Assembly: GCA_964558465.1 (NCBI GenBank)
Contig: CAZLEF010000040.1
Coordinates: forward strand, 1-62,669
Direction of reading: 5' to 3'
Length of the DNA stretch: 62,669 nucleotides
Source of the DNA: JACJYC01 sp964558465
GTDB lineage: Bacteria; Bacteroidota; Bacteroidia; Chitinophagales; Saprospiraceae
In this document: one piece after another, positions 51,601-59,229 of the stretch
Layout of the letters: every line of letters begins with the position of its first letter
How positions within the stretch are numbered: position 1 is the stretch's first letter
Made by a program: the position numbers and the translations under genes
Notes under the pieces: generated by a model
The model's database searches: none
Told to the model about the DNA's origin: nothing
What the model saw: only the letters and a program-made list of their open reading frames with translations

Positions 51601-52809
51601 AACGCATTCAGTTCCTGTACGGAAACCCAGCTTTTCAGCATCCCTGAGGAGCCGCCGCAATATATCCAGTCGGTTTCAAGTTTGCCGGCCTCCTGTAACG
51701 GCGGCGGGGATATACTCCTGAACCTTGATTCGCCCGCAGGCGGTCCTTTCCAGATTATCGGCGAGGGTCCGGCCGGTTTTAACCTGACCGGGGTGTCCGG
51801 CGGCACGGTTTCGCTGTCCGAGTTCACCTTTCTGCCGGCGGGCGCCTACACTTTGCAGGTGCTGGATCAAACCATCGGGCCGGGTTGCGTATCCACCGCA
51901 GATGTCGCGGTGGAAGAAGGCGCAGTTCCTTATTCGTTGCAGTTGCAGGACGTGATCAATCCCTCGTCGCCCAGCGCATCCGACGGAGTGATCATTCTGG
52001 CCGTCGTAAGCGAAAATCCGCTTCCGCCCTATCTGATCTTTGTGAACGGGGCGCCGTGGGGTACGGCGCCAGGCCTCCTGATACCAGTGGAAGGATTACC
52101 GGCGGGCGTATACACGATCCATGTCGTCGAACTGGCCGGTAGCGGCTGCCCTTCCGAATCGATTACGGTGGAATTGAATTTTGGAGAAGCGGCGCCCCCT
52201 TGGTCCGGAGAGTTTTCCAGGCCGGTTTTCCCGTTTTTTGACCCGTTCGCCAATCAGGTTGAGCATCCCGTTACCGGCAACAACCGCGTTCCATTTGTTC
52301 CGATGATTGCTCAAGCCCCGGGGTTTTCCGCAATGATGCCGGTATCCAAAAGGCTGGCCTTGTTTTCGGGTTATGCCCGGTTTTATTCCGCCTGGACTTC
52401 CGATGGGTTGGCTGGTCCGGCGACAGGTTTTGACCTGAATACAACTTCTATCACTGTGGGTATGAACAGGATTTATCCATTTTCGGAGACGAGCAGGGCC
52501 AAACTGAGTGTTGGAGCGTCGAGGCTGGATTCAAGGCTGCACATCCGGGACAAGGGTTTGTCCCGTTCTTACACCGGTACGCATTATTACCTGGCACTGA
52601 TGGGGAACTGGGATCATGCCATTCCCGGCGGGCCGGTTATCCGGGTTGAAGCAGGGCTCCGCTGTTTCCCGGGGCTCCAAAACGGCGTGAATTCCACCTG
52701 GCAGCCTTACGGCGGAATTAGTATTTTGGCAAATATCCAGCATCCACCACGCCTGTGGCGTGGCCAGCATCCAGTTCATTTCAACCCCGGCAAAAACGGT
52801 ACAAACTGA
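48640..52809 (+). CDS. HYR-repeat protein with N-terminal membrane segment and C-terminal barrel-like domain
   Basis: The frame is open from inside the previous gene, but the ATG at 48640 starts a signal (MKSKPWLTVAWICACFAFLP); 1389 aa. A second hydrophobic segment lies at about 57-77 (FPVWIPIGALGAGGAVFLLI). Cadherin/Ig-like modules follow, then eight HYR-type repeats of about 83 residues with the theme ITCPP...ACGQS...ITG...TATDNCS...TWTATDACGN. Two SprB-like modules come next. The last 190 residues are beta-rich with GMNRIYPFSETSRAKLSVGA and YYLALMGNWDHAI, fitting an outer-membrane barrel. There is no sorting domain. The final residues come from an inserted palindrome, and the gene overlaps the convergent pcm by 34 bp. 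Confidence 0.85.
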   Translation: MKSKPWLTVAWICACFAFLPKLHAQAGDSLDWYRFQLTGVHAKLIGAALPEPAVKKRFPVWIPIGALGAGGAVFLLISKRDPGDPALPVAADDLVVVLQCGQSITYNILANDTGQGIRLVSVSAFPAGDVEPAGETTVRITTTAPGTFTYTIADESGRQAVGTVTVQVVLPQIVALNDAYEGPRGFQISNNVLVNDLGARLRVSSFIQSPHGEVSMGETGMFTFAPLAGFCGVTTFQYTARDECGQTATAQVAITIKDPEQPVIECPANRKITCIQTPSPELTGSAQATDDCDPSPVTGFADEFEAGGCTGQKTIYRTWSATDASGHSATCQQIIEIFDEAPPILQCPADVAVVCGQPTTPDITGNAQATDDCSLSEEMTIDFTDNTSGPGDCSISGVILRTWTAADACGNQSTCIQTITLPADVEPPAIACPPSVPVSCGQSTAPEITGSATAADNCSPTSGIAIHYNDETSGSGDCDLSAGITRTWTAADACGNQSTCIQIITLPADTETPAITCPPAAAVSCGQATTPEITGEATAADNCSLPADIAIHFTDAPFGAGNCALNSGITRTWTAADACGNQSTCIQTITLATDQTIPSLTCPPTATVACGQSILPDATGEPGVSDNCTPAGQIQTTYADDTGGQGDCGQTGVILREWRATDVCGNTAACTQIITLAADTEVPSITCPPTITAACGQSVNPAVTGQATATDNCSAPADLLIQHSDDTGGLTGCGGTGQLVRTWTATDPCGNENECIQTILVNDQNPPAITCPPTVSVACGQSTAPGITGFPSGNDACSPAGNLTFTHTDTGGNLEDCAGGASPLMRTWTGTDACGNQSACVQVITITDNQPPAVTCPPAVILPCSSPSTPEVTGFPTATDNCSAEVELLISSNQATGSGCGQIINRVWSATDQCGNVSLCSQFIQYENADCPFGLTSSITPAACGFPNGGISLTIFPSGSYFVTWSNGVTGPQLINVPAGTYNATITNAFSSCTETQLFSIPEEPPQYIQSVSSLPASCNGGGDILLNLDSPAGGPFQIIGEGPAGFNLTGVSGGTVSLSEFTFLPAGAYTLQVLDQTIGPGCVSTADVAVEEGAVPYSLQLQDVINPSSPSASDGVIILAVVSENPLPPYLIFVNGAPWGTAPGLLIPVEGLPAGVYTIHVVELAGSGCPSESITVELNFGEAAPPWSGEFSRPVFPFFDPFANQVEHPVTGNNRVPFVPMIAQAPGFSAMMPVSKRLALFSGYARFYSAWTSDGLAGPATGFDLNTTSITVGMNRIYPFSETSRAKLSVGASRLDSRLHIRDKGLSRSYTGTHYYLALMGNWDHAIPGGPVIRVEAGLRCFPGLQNGVNSTWQPYGGISILANIQHPPRLWRGQHPVHFNPGKNGTN
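52737..52773. repeat. Palindrome CCACGCC-TGT-GGCGTGG between 10-bp direct repeats
   Basis: CCAGCATCCA (52737-52746), palindrome (52747-52763), CCAGCATCCA (52764-52773), with no intervening base. This is the geometry of an insertion with target-site duplication. It lies in the last codons of the HYR gene and immediately before the stop codon of pcm. Confidence 0.9.
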
Positions 52810-53417
52810 AAATCGTGGAAGGTTTCTTCCCTGAATTCGGTTTCGCTCAACCGGGTGATGCGGTACATTTTTTGCACCTTTTCACCCACGGGGATCACCA
52901 TTTTGCCGCCGATTGTCAATTGTTTTTTCAGCGTTTCGGGTATTTCGGCAGCCCCGGCCGTGACCAGTATGCGGTCGAAGGGCGCAAATTCGGGCAAGCC
53001 TTTATAGCCGTCGCGGTGAAAACAGCGTACGCTTTTCAGTCCCAAAGCCTCCAGCAAGGTTTTGGCTTTCAGGTAAAGCATTTCCTGCCGCTCGATGGTA
53101 TACACCCGCGCGCCCATCAGCGATAATATGGCCGCCTGGTAACCCGAACCCGTGCCGATCTCCAGAATTTTTTGCCGTTTTTCAACTTCCAGCAAACCGG
53201 ACTGGTATGCAACGGTGTAGGGCTGTGAAATGGTCTGTCCTTCTCCAATGGGGAACGGTTTGTCGGAATAAGCCCATTCCTCAAAGGCGTTTTCCAAAAA
53301 ATAATGGCGGGGAAGCATTTCCATAGCGCCAAGTACCCGTTCATCCCGGATGCCTTTGGTTCGCAAAGATTCGATCAACTTGCGGCGCATGCCCTTGTGT
53401 CGGTAGGTGTCTTCCAA
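52776..53417 (-). CDS. pcm: Protein-L-isoaspartate O-methyltransferase
   Basis: 213 aa, cytosolic. It methylates isoaspartyl residues in damaged proteins so they can be repaired. Family features: RVLGAMEMLPRHYFLENAF, YSDKPFPIGEGQTISQPYTV, motif I KILEIGTGSGYQAAIL, and FDRILVTAGAAEIPETL. The start is the TTG at 53415-53417: the conserved DTYRHKGMRRKL lies upstream of the first ATG, and a stop codon 12 codons further up leaves no other start. The 3' end overlaps the HYR gene by 34 bp, within an inserted palindrome region. Confidence 0.94.
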   Translation of the reverse strand: MEDTYRHKGMRRKLIESLRTKGIRDERVLGAMEMLPRHYFLENAFEEWAYSDKPFPIGEGQTISQPYTVAYQSGLLEVEKRQKILEIGTGSGYQAAILSLMGARVYTIERQEMLYLKAKTLLEALGLKSVRCFHRDGYKGLPEFAPFDRILVTAGAAEIPETLKKQLTIGGKMVIPVGEKVQKMYRITRLSETEFREETFHDFQFVPFLPGLK

Positions 53418-53487
53418 ATTGAATAAGGGTTGAAAAGATTTTTTTTTGCTTCACCCCAATAATGCCCGAGGGTTTCACAAAATAATT

Positions 53488-53495
53488 TACTTTTG
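53488..53495 (+). promoter_or_regulatory. Bacteroidota -7 element TACTTTTG
   Basis: Exact TAnnTTTG match 44 bp before the ATG of the phosphohexomutase gene. The -33 region (GGTTTC) is only a partial match. Confidence 0.55.
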
Positions 53496-53538
53496 CTTGC
53501 ATCGAAATTACAACACTGCGAACAAAAATACATCTAAA

Positions 53539-54936
53539 ATGGCCAATATCAAATTCGGGACAGATGGGTGGAGGGCAATTATCGCCCTTGATTATACGGT
53601 TGACAACGTCAAACTTGTTGCACAGGCTACGGCTTCCTGGTTAAAAGGCAGAGGCGGATCCAAAGTGGTCATCGGCTACGATTGCCGGTTTGGCGGCGTT
53701 TTGTTCACAGAGGCGGCTACCCAGGTTTTCGGAGCAAACGGCATCAAAGTCGTCATGCATACTCATTTTGTGAGCACGCCGATGGTTTCGCTGGGTGTGG
53801 TCAGGACGGGGGCCGATGTCGGGGTGGTTATAACGGCCAGCCATAACCCGCCGTCCTACAACGGATTCAAACTGAAATCCAACCTCGGCGGCCCGATGGT
53901 CCCGTCTGAAGTTTCCGAAGTGGAGGCATTGATCGGAACCCCCGTCCCGGCGCACCTGCCCAGCCTGGAAGAAATGAAGGCGGAGGGCCTGCTGGAGTAT
54001 GTCGACCTGGAAAAAATCTACCTCGACCATGTTGCCGCCAATTTTGATCTGGCCGCCATTCGCAAAGCCAATATCAAAGTGGCCTATGATGCCATGTACG
54101 GCGCCGGACAGGACGCCATGCGCAAATTGCTGCCGGATGCCGTGCTACTGCATTGCGATTTTAACCCGTCCTTCAGGGGCCAGGCGCCGGAACCCATCCA
54201 CCGCAACCTGATGGAGCTTTCCCGGACCATCGCCACCGACCCGGCCATCCAGTTGGGTATCGCCAACGACGGCGACGCCGACCGGATAGGGCTTTATGAC
54301 GAAGACGGCGAGTTTGTTGATTCGCACCATATCCTGCTGTTGCTCCTGCTCTACATGTACAAGTACAAAAACCAAACCGGGAAGGTCGTTTTCACCTTTT
54401 CTGTGACGGACAAGCTGAAAAAAATGGCCGATCTGTTCGGATTGCCCGTAGAAGTGACCGCCATCGGATTCAAATATATTGCCGAGATCATGGCCAAAGA
54501 GGATGTGATCGTAGGCGGTGAAGAATCCGGCGGTCTGGCCGTTAAAGGCCATATTCCCGAACGCGACGGCATCTGGATCGGTCTGATGATCCTTGAATTT
54601 ATGTCCAAGACAGGCAAATCCCTGAAAGAACTGATCCAGGAAGTCTACAGTATTGTGGGCCCCTTCGCTTTCGACCGCGACGACGTGCACCTGGCCGAAG
54701 CCCTCAAACAGGCGGTGATCAAAAGATGCAAGGAAGATCCCTACAAGTCGTTTGGTCCCTACCCCATCCGCAGGGTGGAAACGATCGACGGATTCAAATT
54801 TGTCATCACGGAAGATGAATGGATCCTGGTGCGGCCTTCCGGCACCGAGCCTGTATTGCGCGTGTATTCACAAGCGCCTTCGGCCGCTCAGGCCCGGGTG
54901 ATACTGGATGCGGCGCGGAAGGAGATGGGGATTTGA
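53539..54936 (+). CDS. Phosphoglucomutase/phosphomannomutase family protein
   Basis: The ATG at 53539 (MANIKFGTDGWRAII) matches the family start; 465 aa. The four-domain alpha-D-phosphohexomutase signatures are all present: the active serine loop TASHNPPSYNG (Ser101), the magnesium loop DGDADR (244-249), the sugar-binding loop GGEESGG near 330, and the phosphate-binding RPSGTEPVLRVY near the end. It interconverts hexose 1- and 6-phosphates; whether glucose, mannose or glucosamine is preferred cannot be told. It is preceded by an exact promoter element and followed by a repeat-rich spacer. Confidence 0.93.
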   Translation: MANIKFGTDGWRAIIALDYTVDNVKLVAQATASWLKGRGGSKVVIGYDCRFGGVLFTEAATQVFGANGIKVVMHTHFVSTPMVSLGVVRTGADVGVVITASHNPPSYNGFKLKSNLGGPMVPSEVSEVEALIGTPVPAHLPSLEEMKAEGLLEYVDLEKIYLDHVAANFDLAAIRKANIKVAYDAMYGAGQDAMRKLLPDAVLLHCDFNPSFRGQAPEPIHRNLMELSRTIATDPAIQLGIANDGDADRIGLYDEDGEFVDSHHILLLLLLYMYKYKNQTGKVVFTFSVTDKLKKMADLFGLPVEVTAIGFKYIAEIMAKEDVIVGGEESGGLAVKGHIPERDGIWIGLMILEFMSKTGKSLKELIQEVYSIVGPFAFDRDDVHLAEALKQAVIKRCKEDPYKSFGPYPIRRVETIDGFKFVITEDEWILVRPSGTEPVLRVYSQAPSAAQARVILDAARKEMGI

Positions 54937-54937
54937 C

Positions 54938-55116
54938 GATGGATGGAGGATGGCTCACGGTGGACGGTTAGGCAGTTGGCGCCTCGGGGGTATTTATCGG
55001 CATTTGTGTAGACGGCGCCCCACGCTGTGGCATGGCCAAGGCTTTGTCGGACGGTGGACGGGGTGGCGCGCCAAATCAACCACGCCTGTGGCGTGGCAAG
55101 CCAAATCAACAAATCA
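54938..55116. repeat. Composite repeat spacer: GGTGGACG words, two CACGCC palindromes and CCAAATCAAC direct repeats
   Basis: GATGGATGGAGGATGG and GGTGGACGGTTAG (54938-54969) are followed by an imperfect palindrome CCACGCTGTGGCATGG (55020-55035), then GGACGGTGGACGGGGTGG. Next come CCAAATCAAC (55071-55080), the perfect palindrome CCACGCC-TGT-GGCGTGG (55080-55096) and a second CCAAATCAAC (55101-55110). The thyA stop codon abuts the right end. It separates two convergent genes. Confidence 0.85.
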
Positions 55117-56022
55117 TCAAACCGACACCTCAGCCCTGATCGCCGGATGCGGGTCGTAATCCAGCAGCGTAAAGTCTTCGTATACAAACCCGAAAATATC
55201 TTTCACTTCCGGATTGATCTGCATTTTCGGAAGCGGCCGCGGGGTGCGGCTGAGTTGGGTATGGGCCTGTTCGATATGGTTGAGGTAGAGATGTACGTCG
55301 CCGAAGGTATGTACAAAATCGCCCGGCTGGAACCCGCAAACCTGGGCGATCATCAGCGTCAGCAAGGCATAGGAGGCAATATTGAACGGCACGCCCAGGA
55401 AAACGTCTGCTGAACGCTGGTACAACTGGCAGGAAAGGCGGCCTTCCGCTACATAAAACTGAAACAGGCTGTGGCAGGGTGGCAGTCCTGATTTGGCCAT
55501 CACGGGAATATCCTTCGGGTTCCAGGCCGATACGATATGACGGCGCGAATCCGGATTGCGGCGCAGGTCTTCGATCAGCTGGCTGATCTGGTCTACCCCT
55601 TCGAAATTGCGCCATTGCCGGCCGTAAACGGGGCCCAGTTCGCCCCAGTTGGCTGCAAATTCCCCGTCGTTGTTGATCTTTTCTATGAATTCTTTCATCC
55701 TGACCCGCCAGGCCTCGCTGTATTTGGGATAATCCTGTTCCTGACCGGAAGCCTGCAGCCAGTTCTGATAAGGCCAGTCGTTCCAGATATTGACCCCGTT
55801 TTGGGTCAGGTAGCGGATATTGGTATCACCCTGCAAAAACCACAACAGTTCATGGATGATGGATTTGAGATGCACCCGCTTGGTGGTCATCAATGGGAAC
55901 CCGTCAGCGAGATCAAACCGCATCTGATACCCGAATACGCTGATCGTGCCGGTCCCTGTGCGGTCAGATTTGCGCACGCCGCGCTCCTGAATATGTTTTA
56001 AAAGATCGAGGTATGGTTTCAT
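55117..56022 (-). CDS. thyA: Thymidylate synthase
   Basis: 301 aa. It converts dUMP to dTMP with methylene-tetrahydrofolate. The catalytic cysteine is Cys183 in LPPCHSLFQFY; other signatures are RTGTGTISVFGYQMRF, LLWFLQGDTNIRYL, GPVYGRQWR, RQRSADVFLGVPFNIASYA (read as QRSADVFLGVPFN) and HTFGDVHLYLNH. The protein is longer than the 264-residue E. coli form because of an insert before the GELGPVYG segment, as in the longer Lactobacillus-type enzyme. No dihydrofolate reductase gene is next to it. The stop codon abuts a composite repeat. Confidence 0.97.
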   Translation of the reverse strand: MKPYLDLLKHIQERGVRKSDRTGTGTISVFGYQMRFDLADGFPLMTTKRVHLKSIIHELLWFLQGDTNIRYLTQNGVNIWNDWPYQNWLQASGQEQDYPKYSEAWRVRMKEFIEKINNDGEFAANWGELGPVYGRQWRNFEGVDQISQLIEDLRRNPDSRRHIVSAWNPKDIPVMAKSGLPPCHSLFQFYVAEGRLSCQLYQRSADVFLGVPFNIASYALLTLMIAQVCGFQPGDFVHTFGDVHLYLNHIEQAHTQLSRTPRPLPKMQINPEVKDIFGFVYEDFTLLDYDPHPAIRAEVSV

Positions 56023-56087
56023 CGCTGCGTTTTACCTCGTAAAATTAAGGCATTTTTTCTGCATGATGAAATGGTTATAGGATGGGA

Positions 56088-56200
56088 TGGTTTCATGGTT
56101 AAATTGTTTCATGGTTAAATTGTTTCATGGTTTCATGGTTTCGGTGTTAACCGTGAAACACTGAAACACCCTATTCATGCAACCATGAACCACTGCAACC
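56088..56200. repeat. Word array, 8-nt period (ATGGTTTC / CATGAAAC)
   Basis: Plus-strand units run ATGGTTTC, ATGGTTAA, ATTGTTTC, ATGGTTAA, ATTGTTTC, ATGGTTTC, ATGGTTTC, GGTGTTAA, and then turn into the complementary sense (CCGTGAAA, CACTGAAA, and later TCATGCAA, CCATGAAC, CACTGCAA). The 8-nt register is kept throughout. It lies between two minus-strand genes. Confidence 0.85.
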
Positions 56201-56214
56201 TTCAGCTTTCCGTT

Positions 56215-57072
56215 TCAGGCGGTCTGCCGGGCATCCAGTCTTTTTGCAAGTATTTCTTTTAATCTGGATTGAAAAAAACCCGCTTCTTCCCGAAAGAAAG
56301 AGGAAGGCGTTTTACGGGTAAAAACTTTGATTTCCTTGATAAAATGCATCTGGTCGAAATAACCGGCTGCGTAGGCGAGGTCTGTCAGGCGGCATCGCGG
56401 CGCCTTTTCATGCAAAACGATTGTTTTATTGAACCGGACAACACGGGCATAGGCCTTGGGAGAAAGCCCGACATATTGGTTGAACAATCTTTCCAGTTGG
56501 CGGTGGTGTACATTAAAAGCGGCTGCAAGGTCGGCAACCGGCGCCTGGCCGTTGGTTTGCTGGATTTTCAGAATCAGGTTTTCTATCAGTTTTTGTTGCC
56601 AGGATAGCGGCTGGATATGATCCAGCAAAAAAGCATTGATGAGGTCAATCCGGGATCCGTCGGAATGGGCCAGGACAATCTGTTCGTGAACTTCCCTGAT
56701 TGTTTGGCCGAAAATCTCTCTGCCGTCTACCAGGATATCGGCCAGTTCGGCCTGAGGTACAAAAGAGAAACAACTCAGCCCGGCGGCCTTGAAACGGATG
56801 CCAAAACTCTGGAGCGGCCGGTTATTTTCAAATTGGTAGAAGACGGGTTTGCTTTTCTGACCGACCACCATTGTCTGGCCTTTCAATTCGAGTTTGCTGT
56901 TGTCGCTGTCGAACCGGCTAATGGCTTCGGCTACAAACATCAGGCTGGTGTTGCCATCCGGTACGATCAATTCCTCTTGTATCCCCTCCCCGTGGCCGGT
57001 GGTCGATATTTTCCAATAGTTTTCAACAAACGGCTTCAACAAAGGGTGCGGCTGAAATTCCTGGTAATTCAT
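56215..57072 (-). CDS. AraC family transcriptional regulator
   Basis: 285 aa, cytosolic. Residues 1-150 form an N-terminal sensing domain of the DUF6597 type (FQPHPLLKPFVENYWKIST, VPDGNTSLMFV, FGIRFKAAGLSCF). Residues 165-275 are the two helix-turn-helix units: VADLAAAFNVHHRQLERLFN, then LTDLAYAAGYFDQMHFIKEI and TRKTPSSFF. The motif for the second helix-turn-helix (AYAAGYFDQMHF) is typical. The regulated genes are not known; it sits just downstream of, and on the same strand as, the MocR regulator. Confidence 0.92.
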   Translation of the reverse strand: MNYQEFQPHPLLKPFVENYWKISTTGHGEGIQEELIVPDGNTSLMFVAEAISRFDSDNSKLELKGQTMVVGQKSKPVFYQFENNRPLQSFGIRFKAAGLSCFSFVPQAELADILVDGREIFGQTIREVHEQIVLAHSDGSRIDLINAFLLDHIQPLSWQQKLIENLILKIQQTNGQAPVADLAAAFNVHHRQLERLFNQYVGLSPKAYARVVRFNKTIVLHEKAPRCRLTDLAYAAGYFDQMHFIKEIKVFTRKTPSSFFREEAGFFQSRLKEILAKRLDARQTA

Positions 57073-57135
57073 TTTGGCAATATTGAATCTGGCTTTTTAA
57101 AAAAAGAGGCCTGCACCGGAAGAAGGTTGCTTGGG

Positions 57136-58584
57136 TTAAAAAGCTTCTGCCCAAATTCCGAGGGCAGCCCGAATTTCTGTTTCGTCCAAAGCCGCGAAAC
57201 CCAGCCGGACGGCTTGCCAGTCGTCCAGAAAATACCGGTCTACATTCAGGTATAATCCCTTTTTCAGCAAGGTATCAAACAAGTCCCCTTCCCGGAGCGG
57301 TTCTCTGAATTTTGCCCATACTGCCATACCGCCTTCCGGTATCTCAAATTCCAGTTGTTTGGACAGTTTTTCGCGCAGGATCCCGCAAAACAGATCCCTG
57401 CGTTGCCGGTAAATTTTAACGGCCTTTTTGAGGTGGCGCTGGATTTCGCCTTCCGACAACATATCGGCAATCGCCCGCTCCATAATGGTATCGCCCTGCC
57501 TGTCGACAATCCGGCGCAATTTGGCGATCTCCCCCACCAGGGGTTCGGGCGCCACGAGATAACCTACCCGTACGGAAGGCGCCAGCAATTTGCTGAACGA
57601 GCCTGAATAAATGACCAATCCGCTGTTGTCGACACTGGCAAGGGGCAAAACCGGCGCGCTGTCGTATTGAAAATCGTAATCGTAGTCGTCTTCCAGAATA
57701 AAAAAACCGTATTTTTCGGCAAGCGCCAGCAATTGGAGCCGCCGTTGGGCGGTCAGCGCCACCGTCGTAGGGAAATGGTGGTGGGGGGTGATATAAGCCG
57801 CTTTGACGGGGTGTTTCAGGCAATATTTTTCCACTTCATCTACAATAATGCCCTCCCGGTCCACCGGAATTTCTACCAGTTGGCCGCCGGCGTGCTGGAT
57901 CACCCAGTTGGCCGATGTATAATTCGGCTGGGTCACGATCACTTTGTCGCCTTTTTTAATCAAGGCGTTAAAAACCAGGAAAATGGCCATCTGGCTTCCC
58001 CGGGTAATGACAATATTTTCAGGATGGCACGGCAACCCCCTGGTTTCCAGCAGATACTTGCTCAGTACCGTCCGCAGGGTGGCCTCCCCTTTCACGTCGT
58101 TGTACGACAGCAATCGCCTGCCATAATAGGTTTTGACGATCGACCGGCAATGTTTCATCAGGCTGTTCATGGGCGCGATCCGGGGATCAGGCGAACCGTC
58201 GTCGATGATATATTTGTTGGCAGGTGGCGGCGCGTACGACTGGATCTGCAGATGATGCGCAACCTGAAGCCGCTGCGTCGAAGGCCCGGTCGTCCCTGTT
58301 TTTTGTAAAGGTTTTACCGCCGAAACCGGCAGGCTTTCCGCTACATACGACCCACTGGAAGGGTTAATATCGATCCACCCCTGCGCCATGAGCTCTTCGT
58401 AGGCCAGCGCCGCCGTTTTGCGGTTGACCTCGAGGATATCCGCCATTTGGCGCGACCCCGGGAGTTTTTGCCCGGGCTGCAGCCTGCCCTGGCTGATCTC
58501 CTTGATGACCGCATTGACAATTTGCAGGTAAACGGCGCATTGTCCGCCGCGGTCGATCTGAATGATGGTTTGCCATGGTAGCAT
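57136..58584 (-). CDS. MocR/PdxR family regulator (GntR helix-turn-helix plus aminotransferase-like domain)
   Basis: 482 aa. Residues 10-80 are a GntR winged helix (YLQIVNAVIKEISQGRLQPG, KLPGSRQMADILEVNRKTA). The rest is a fold-type I aminotransferase-like domain with the PLP lysine in YSGSFSKLLAPS (Lys332), and ILEDDYDYDFQYD with the cofactor Asp. MocR proteins sense PLP or related vitamers and control vitamin B6 or transport genes. It is divergent from the GNAT gene across about 115 bp. The last gene of that divergent run encodes a PNPOx-like flavoprotein, so regulation of that operon is a reasonable inference. Confidence 0.93.
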   Translation of the reverse strand: MLPWQTIIQIDRGGQCAVYLQIVNAVIKEISQGRLQPGQKLPGSRQMADILEVNRKTAALAYEELMAQGWIDINPSSGSYVAESLPVSAVKPLQKTGTTGPSTQRLQVAHHLQIQSYAPPPANKYIIDDGSPDPRIAPMNSLMKHCRSIVKTYYGRRLLSYNDVKGEATLRTVLSKYLLETRGLPCHPENIVITRGSQMAIFLVFNALIKKGDKVIVTQPNYTSANWVIQHAGGQLVEIPVDREGIIVDEVEKYCLKHPVKAAYITPHHHFPTTVALTAQRRLQLLALAEKYGFFILEDDYDYDFQYDSAPVLPLASVDNSGLVIYSGSFSKLLAPSVRVGYLVAPEPLVGEIAKLRRIVDRQGDTIMERAIADMLSEGEIQRHLKKAVKIYRQRRDLFCGILREKLSKQLEFEIPEGGMAVWAKFREPLREGDLFDTLLKKGLYLNVDRYFLDDWQAVRLGFAALDETEIRAALGIWAEAF

Positions 58585-58698
58585 AACCGGTCCAGTAATT
58601 ATTTAAAAAATGGTGTACTCAAATCCACCGGTTAAGGTATAAAATTGCATTCTGGTTTTAAGAAAATAATTCGGTAATTAACCATTTTGCCCTGAAAA

Positions 58699-59214
58699 AT
58701 GATGATTTCCCACGCTGCTGCGGCAGAAATTACAGGCTTGAGGCTGGCCGGGCCGGCAGACTTCGATCAGGTTTACGAACTGTACATGGACGAAAAGGTA
58801 CTGCCCCAGGTTTCCTTCCGGAAAACAGATAAACCGGCATTTTTTCCGGTTTTTCAGAAGCTGATTGCAGCGCCCGGCCTCTACGTTTACGAAAGGGAAG
58901 GACGTATTCTGGCCGCATATAAAATTACCCGCCTGGATCACCGCCTCGACCATATCGCCCACCTCGGCAGTTTAGGCGTAACGGGCAGCCATCAGGGTAA
59001 GGGCATCGGTAAACTACTGATGCGGCACGAACTGGACCGGTTGAAAGCGGACGGGGTCAGGCGGGTCCAGTTGTTTGTATTAAAAAACAATGAAGCCGGC
59101 GTCCGGTTTTATCAATCCCTTGGGTTTGAGGTGGAGGGAGAACTGCGGGCGTACTGTCAGGCGACGGATTCTGACGAGCTGCTGCCGGAACTGGTAATGT
59201 CTATTCTTTTTTAA
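58699..59214 (+). CDS. GNAT family N-acetyltransferase
   Basis: 171 aa. Acetyl-CoA binding loop HQGKGIGKLLM lies near residue 95, preceded by LGSLGVTGS and followed by RRVQLFVLKNNEAGVRFYQSLGFEVEGEL, read here as strand and helix with the typical NxxAxxFYxxxGF ending. It is most likely a ribosomal-protein or small-molecule acetyltransferase; the acceptor is unknown. First gene of a four-gene run with short gaps (15, 35 and -4 bp), divergent from the MocR regulator. Confidence 0.88.
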   Translation: MMISHAAAAEITGLRLAGPADFDQVYELYMDEKVLPQVSFRKTDKPAFFPVFQKLIAAPGLYVYEREGRILAAYKITRLDHRLDHIAHLGSLGVTGSHQGKGIGKLLMRHELDRLKADGVRRVQLFVLKNNEAGVRFYQSLGFEVEGELRAYCQATDSDELLPELVMSILF

Positions 59215-59229
59215 ACGAATAATTCTGCT

